Shown here: one piece after another, positions 59,591-64,000 of the stretch | Position numbering within the stretch: position 1 is the first letter of the stretch | Layout of the letters: each line of letters starts with the position of its first letter | Source: Lottia gigantea | Taxonomy: Eukaryota; Mollusca; Gastropoda; Lottiidae | Assembly: GCF_000327385.1 (NCBI RefSeq) | Contig: NW_008709945.1 | Coordinates: forward strand, 678,459 to 742,458 | Reading direction: 5' to 3' | DNA: 64,000 nt | Position numbers and translations under genes: made by a program | Notes under the pieces: model-generated | Told to the model about the DNA's origin: nothing | The model's database searches: none | What the model saw: the letters and a program-made list of their open reading frames with translations, nothing else

Positions 59591-62006
59591 TTATCGTGAT
59601 GTGGCCATGATTGCTGCTACACCTGGAAAATAGAAAGAGAAATTTCGTCAGGACAGCGAAATTAGCCAGCACTTCTTTGACTGTTGAAGTATCTTTAATG
59701 TGCAGAGCCAAAGAACACAGGGCTTCGGTTAATCATACCATCCAAACCAGTAGGCACCTTTTCCAAGCCTGCTTAACTGACATGGCGTCAAAGAATACCC
59801 ATAAACTAAGCTTATTGCTACTTACTGTCAAAAGTAATTTTTTCTCGTATATTTTTAGTTTTTACTGCATCATCTTGGGAGTTGACAAAAACAACACCAT
59901 TAGATTGTAATGACCAGCCATATTTATTTATCCACTGACTTAACTGAATATCTGAAAATAGTGTTTAATATTTTAGTCCAAGTAGAATTTGTAAGAAAAA
60001 GAAATAAGACAGGCAGATAGGGCATGTAACGTAACAAGTTATAGGTCTAGCATTTGCTTATTGCTTATATGATCAGAAAATCAATACAACAATTCATGAA
60101 ATGTTTTACATGGTCAGCAATTTCATGATCAACTGAAAGGACATTGTACACGTTTGTCCACCCTAAGATCAAGTCTCTTTGTAAATACTTTTCACATACC
60201 AGAGTCAATGTGAATAGCAAGATAGATACCGACTCTAGGTAAGACCTTGATGAGGATTTTCACTGTCACAAAAAGACACTGGTCCATTACACAGATCAAA
60301 AGTTCTAAACTGGAGATATCATTTTCCAATACCAAACCAACTTACCGTTAACTCCCCCCAGTAATTGTTGTAAATAATTTTTCTCCACTGTTTGAAAGGT
60401 AGCCGATACAACATGACAAATAAACTTTCTGATTGAATCTTCAAACCCTACTATACCAGTTATAATATCTGACTCAATAGACACATATTTCTACAAAAAA
60501 ACATGTTATCTTTAAAATTAACATTTTAAGGTTTCTCACTGTTATCTAGTGATCAATGCATCAATTATAGTGTGATATAGATGTATCAAAACAGAATCCT
60601 ACAGTCAATTTCTAATATTACATATTCAATAATGTCTTCATCCAGGACAGAGCATATCTTGTCTAAAAATTCGCTAGTGTACAATTCAAATCAAGTAGCT
60701 GTATTTATACACTTCTGCGACACACAAAATGTGGCGATCAACATATAAGACACAGTTTGTTATAGCTTGACATTGTCAAGATGACCATTATCCTGCAAGC
60801 CCATTTCTAATCCCACATCTATTGGATTTAAACTGGAATGCAGCTTCAATGAGTTGATGTAAGCAACCGCTTTTAAAGTTTACAAAAATCTTAAAACTAC
60901 CGGACAGAAAATAGCATAAATATTCAGAAATAAAAAGATGACTCCTCACCCATAGTTCAATAAATTGACACATTTCTAAATTATCAGCAACTTTCATGAC
61001 TCGTTTTATTTGTTCATCTTCTAAATGTATTGTATCAATTAAACATTTACACAGAATAAAATCTGTATGTGGCAGATTGGTCAGGGCTTTTAATAAAATA
61101 AAACATGTTATATGGGTCTGGAAATATGATGGGTTGAATTGATACCTGAAAAGTTAAAAACGGTGTAATAATTTACATATATCTTGGAAGATCAACTAAG
61201 TAATATACCCTTTGAACTGTAATCATGTGCTCAAATGATGCAATATATTTGATACTTCTTGCTTTTGTCTGATTTGGCCAGATTAATATATATCTGCTGA
61301 TCATTTAAGCACTTGTCCCATGAAAAGTTACAAAAAACTTTTGCAGAAAATGCATACCATTCGTTGTATTAAATGTATTCTTAATGTTAGCAGACTACAC
61401 CAACTGATATAACTTACAATTTTAATATAGCTAGATTGGCCTCTAAATCATATGTGTTTTCTCTGACTTGCATCTCTACATAACGCTCTAATGTGGCTAG
61501 GTTTTCAGGATTGTACCTAAGGAAACAAATATTTCTGAATGAGTTAAAAAGAATAATTTACGTCTTAAAAACTTTGACCAAGATGGTGAAATTGAGATAA
61601 AGTATGAAGTGATACAGGCTTTAAACATCTATAGATACACCCATAACCGCGAAGATTGTTGTATTAGTAGTGTCTAATTGTATTCAGACTCAGAAGGAGT
61701 CTTCAACAAGCTGAAGTAGTGAGGAGTAGAGGTAAAGCAACCAAAACACACTTATTACCGACTGACTCAGATCTTATAGATGCCCAGAGTGTAGCCTTAG
61801 GGTAGGACACTAACATTACTGTTGCTCGCCGGACAGTACCAGATGGCTACTTCATGAGGCTAAGTGTTCAGGCATTTTACTCATTTCACAATTCATCATA
61901 TCAAAGCGTTCCATTTATTTTTCATGTAGATAATAAATACATGGCTATATTACCTATCAATTCCCTTCAACAGTTGGCCCACTGATGCTCTCATTGCCTC
62001 TGCCAT
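59591..62006 (-). CDS. EIF3K: eIF3k: eukaryotic translation initiation factor 3 subunit K, 216 residues, six exons
   Basis: Minus-strand exons: 61954-62006, 61418-61516, 60950-61145, 60346-60490, 59826-59951, 59591-59622; all junctions keep frame. The protein starts [20 protein letters not shown] and goes on with [14 protein letters not shown] and [17 protein letters not shown], nearly as in human eIF3k (218 residues; [37 protein letters not shown]). Then come [28 protein letters not shown] and INKYGWS. The last exon of 32 bases encodes VAAIMATSR and the stop, like human VSSIMASSQ. eIF3k is a PCI-type helical and winged-helix subunit of the eIF3 complex that loads mRNA on the 40S ribosome. 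Length and sequence indicate a complete gene. Confidence 0.95.
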
Positions 62007-62385
62007 GTTGACAAATTTTCTTCAGAAAGAACAGATTGATCGATGGTTGTCGTAATCGTAAACACATTCACATGTTAATTTTAACCCATTAGCACTAATC
62101 TGGTTTAATTTTATTTTTATTTTCAAATTAGAAATAGGTTAATATAAAAGTGACTGAAATCATCTAGATCTAATAGAATTTTTGAATAAAGGGATTTTCA
62201 TTACGACATTAACAAATTGAAGACTGTTCTAAGGGGAGCAGCTCCAGTTTTACTTTTTCTGCAATTACCTCCCTTAGACCATAAAAAGTGGTACCGAAAC
62301 ATAATCTAAAAAGTAAAAGGTGGTTGGTGCCTAATGAAAGTTGATTATAATTCGAGAAAGAAAGCCCGCCCTGATCTTACATAAA
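62007..62385. promoter_or_regulatory. Bidirectional promoter region between eIF3k and the TTC9-like gene
   Basis: Only 379 bp separate the two start codons, so the divergent genes very likely share this promoter. No TATA box is seen on either side. A ttacctcccttag motif (a copy of the dispersed motif) is at 62265-62277. Confidence 0.5.
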
Positions 62386-63600
62386 ATGGAAAATAGTGCC
62401 TCTGCTCTGCCTGCCAAGATTACTGACACTGAAAGAATTGAAAAAGCCAAAGAATATAAAGATTCTGGAAACCAATTTCACAAAGAGGGGAATTTGAGAC
62501 AAGCAATAGGGAAATACCACCGAGCCCTTTTACAGTTAAAGGGTATTGGTATCAGAAAAGAAGATGTATTATTTGGAATGGGAAGTGGTGATGGAGGGGG
62601 AAACCTGTCTGATGAAATGAAATCTGATATAAAACAGATACAGATGAATTGCCACAATAATTTAGCAGGTAGAATAATTTTCTTAAAACTCTCATTAAAA
62701 CTAAGGAAAGCTATTAATATTAGAACTCACTCTGAAATGATACTCAGTAAAGATTAAAATTTAGGAGAAAACTACTAATGGCACAGACAGAGACACATCT
62801 AGGAAGGCCTCAAGATGAAAATATCAACAATTAACGACAACATAATTTATAGGAAAAATTGGCATATCAAAGTGTTATTACGATAGATAAATGATATTCT
62901 TATAACTTATAACTGGATATTTATTTACATTTCAGCAAGTTTATTGAAACAAGATTCACCAAATTATGAGAAAATCATTGAGTATTGTGATCAAGTTTTA
63001 GAAGGAGAACCTACAAATGAAAAAGCTTTATTTAGAAAAAGTACAGCTTTGAATAAGCTAGGAAAGTTTGATGATACTATAAGAACACTTGAATATTATG
63101 CCAAAGGTAAGATATATTTAACACAAATATCATATTTAGAAGGTTTGCAGCTCTGTCATGTATGATATCATGTCTTTGCAGTATGTAAATGTTAAAGTTT
63201 CTGTTGTGGTCACTGGTCAATAAATGAAATTAAACTAGTGCCTTAATGTTCCTCAAGAAATTTTCTTGACATTTAGTGAAAATATTACAGTTACTTGAAT
63301 AACTTTGCTTGTTTTATAACTACATTTTTTTTTCTCTAATGATTTGTGATGGATAAAAAACAACATGGTGCGTGACTGTGTGATTCTCCACTAAAGGGTT
63401 TACTGTTTTGGTCAAGAGTGGTTTATTACTCTCTTGGGAGTGAAGAGTAGGCACTTTCTACCAACCTTTTCAGTGTTTGAATATTTTTTTCTTCTTCAGA
63501 TCACAGTATGTTACGGAATCCCTTAGCAACAGCTCGTGAAGGTCAGAGGTTACAGAGTGAAAAATTAAAAAAGAACTTACAAGGAATGTTTGATAAATAA
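62386..63600 (+). CDS. TTC9-like tetratricopeptide repeat protein, 184 residues, three exons
   Basis: Exons: 62386-62668, 62936-63106, 63500-63600; all in frame. The start ATG at 62386 is the first ATG in this frame. TPR 1 contains AKEYKDSGNQFHKEGNLRQA and IGKYHRALLQLKGI, matching human TTC9C (AQLYKEEGNQRYREGKYRDA, VSRYHRALLQLRGL). The second exon carries NNLAASLLKQDSPNYEKI (across the junction) and YCDQVLEGEPTNEKALFRKS. The C-terminal exon encodes a short basic end, SEKLKKNLQGMFDK, comparable to the human ...LYLGMFG. TTC9 proteins are small cytoplasmic TPR proteins; TTC9A has been linked to actin and tropomyosin binding and Hsp90. I leave open whether this is TTC9A, B or C. Confidence 0.85.
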
Positions 63601-64000
63601 CAGAGATTTGTTGCTTTTGTTGAATGAAAGTTCTGAATTGCTACAGTTAAAAACTTTGAAAGAAGAGCTACAGGACTTTCTGGAGACTATAATCAAGTAC
63701 CGTTTATGTGATGTGGGACTTTTATATGAAAATTAAACCTTTCAATATTAAGGTGCTCTGAACATCAAGCTCTAAAGTGATTTTAGGGCTGTAATATAAA
63801 TCCATGTAATTCTAAAATGTAGATTTATTTTATTTCAGTCTCCTGAAATTTTCCATCAGTGGCTTCTGATATTTCTGTGTTCGCAGAGCATGTACATCAC
63901 TCTAGTAATACATTATTCATACCTGATATTAGATATAATCTGTTTCACGACAAATATTCATCATAGTCATTTCATATTGTATCTTCTGTCAAGTTATTAA
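63601..64000 (+). other. 3' UTR of the TTC9-like gene and window end
   Basis: No further gene recognised. A weak poly(A) signal variant, ATTAAA, is at about 63731. Confidence 0.4.

Noticed and set aside
59611-59910. 99-codon plus-strand frame
   Set aside because: It lies antisense to the last exons of eIF3k, which have matching splice sites and strong protein similarity.
1-64000. CRISPR arrays, LTR elements, rRNA or tRNA genes
   Set aside because: No spaced identical repeats of CRISPR type, no long terminal repeats with retroviral frames, and the only tRNA-like promoter belongs to the SINE at 54491.

Overview
The window is AT-rich animal nuclear DNA. Genes are split into many small exons (about 40-230 bp) with GT..AG introns of a few hundred bases. 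The gene set (TTC27, an F-box/LRR protein, two MCFD2-like EF-hand proteins, a Prop-type homeobox gene, TAF1A, eIF3k and a TTC9-like protein) is that of a bilaterian. The short motif AAGGGAG(A/G)TAACTC scattered across the window, the SINE-like repeats and the overall composition suggest a mollusc, perhaps a gastropod; that placement is inference. I see no prokaryotic operon, CRISPR array, rRNA gene, convincing tRNA gene or LTR element.

Layout. 1-7.3 kb: mostly non-coding, with a degenerate Penelope-like relic and short repeats. 7.3-16.5 kb (+): 19 exons covering the C-terminal ~656 residues of TTC27; the first ~185 residues were not found here. 17.7-18.1 kb: a 39-bp minisatellite. 18.9-23.1 kb (+): a two-exon F-box/LRR gene with a TATA box and a consensus CRE upstream. 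24.0-25.4 kb (-): MCFD2-like gene A (signal peptide, two EF hands, Q-rich tail). 25.4-44.5 kb: a gene-poor stretch around a four-exon Prop-like homeobox gene (35.2-43.0 kb, +). 45.1-52.4 kb (-): MCFD2-like gene B, with two alternative last exons, each encoding its own second EF hand and tail. 53.5-59.3 kb (+): TAF1A, convergent with eIF3k (59.6-62.0 kb, -), which is divergent from a TTC9-like gene (62.4-63.6 kb, +).

How the genes relate. Several are housekeeping genes (TAF1A for RNA polymerase I initiation, eIF3k for translation, TTC27). The two MCFD2 paralogues share an intron position and probably an intron just upstream of the start codon, so they look like an old duplication now flanking the homeobox gene. 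MCFD2 proteins act as ER-to-Golgi cargo-receptor cofactors in other animals. The homeobox gene sits in a typical regulatory landscape: long introns and about 10 kb of gene-free DNA upstream.

I found no candidate for a wholly new biological system. The most notable features are the MCFD2-like gene with swappable second EF-hand exons, the dispersed AAGGGAGRTAACTC motif, a perfect 58-bp palindrome, several short transposons with readable ends, and paired CArG boxes upstream of the homeobox gene. Exon boundaries were read by eye from splice sites, reading phase and remembered human proteins. No search or transcript data were available.
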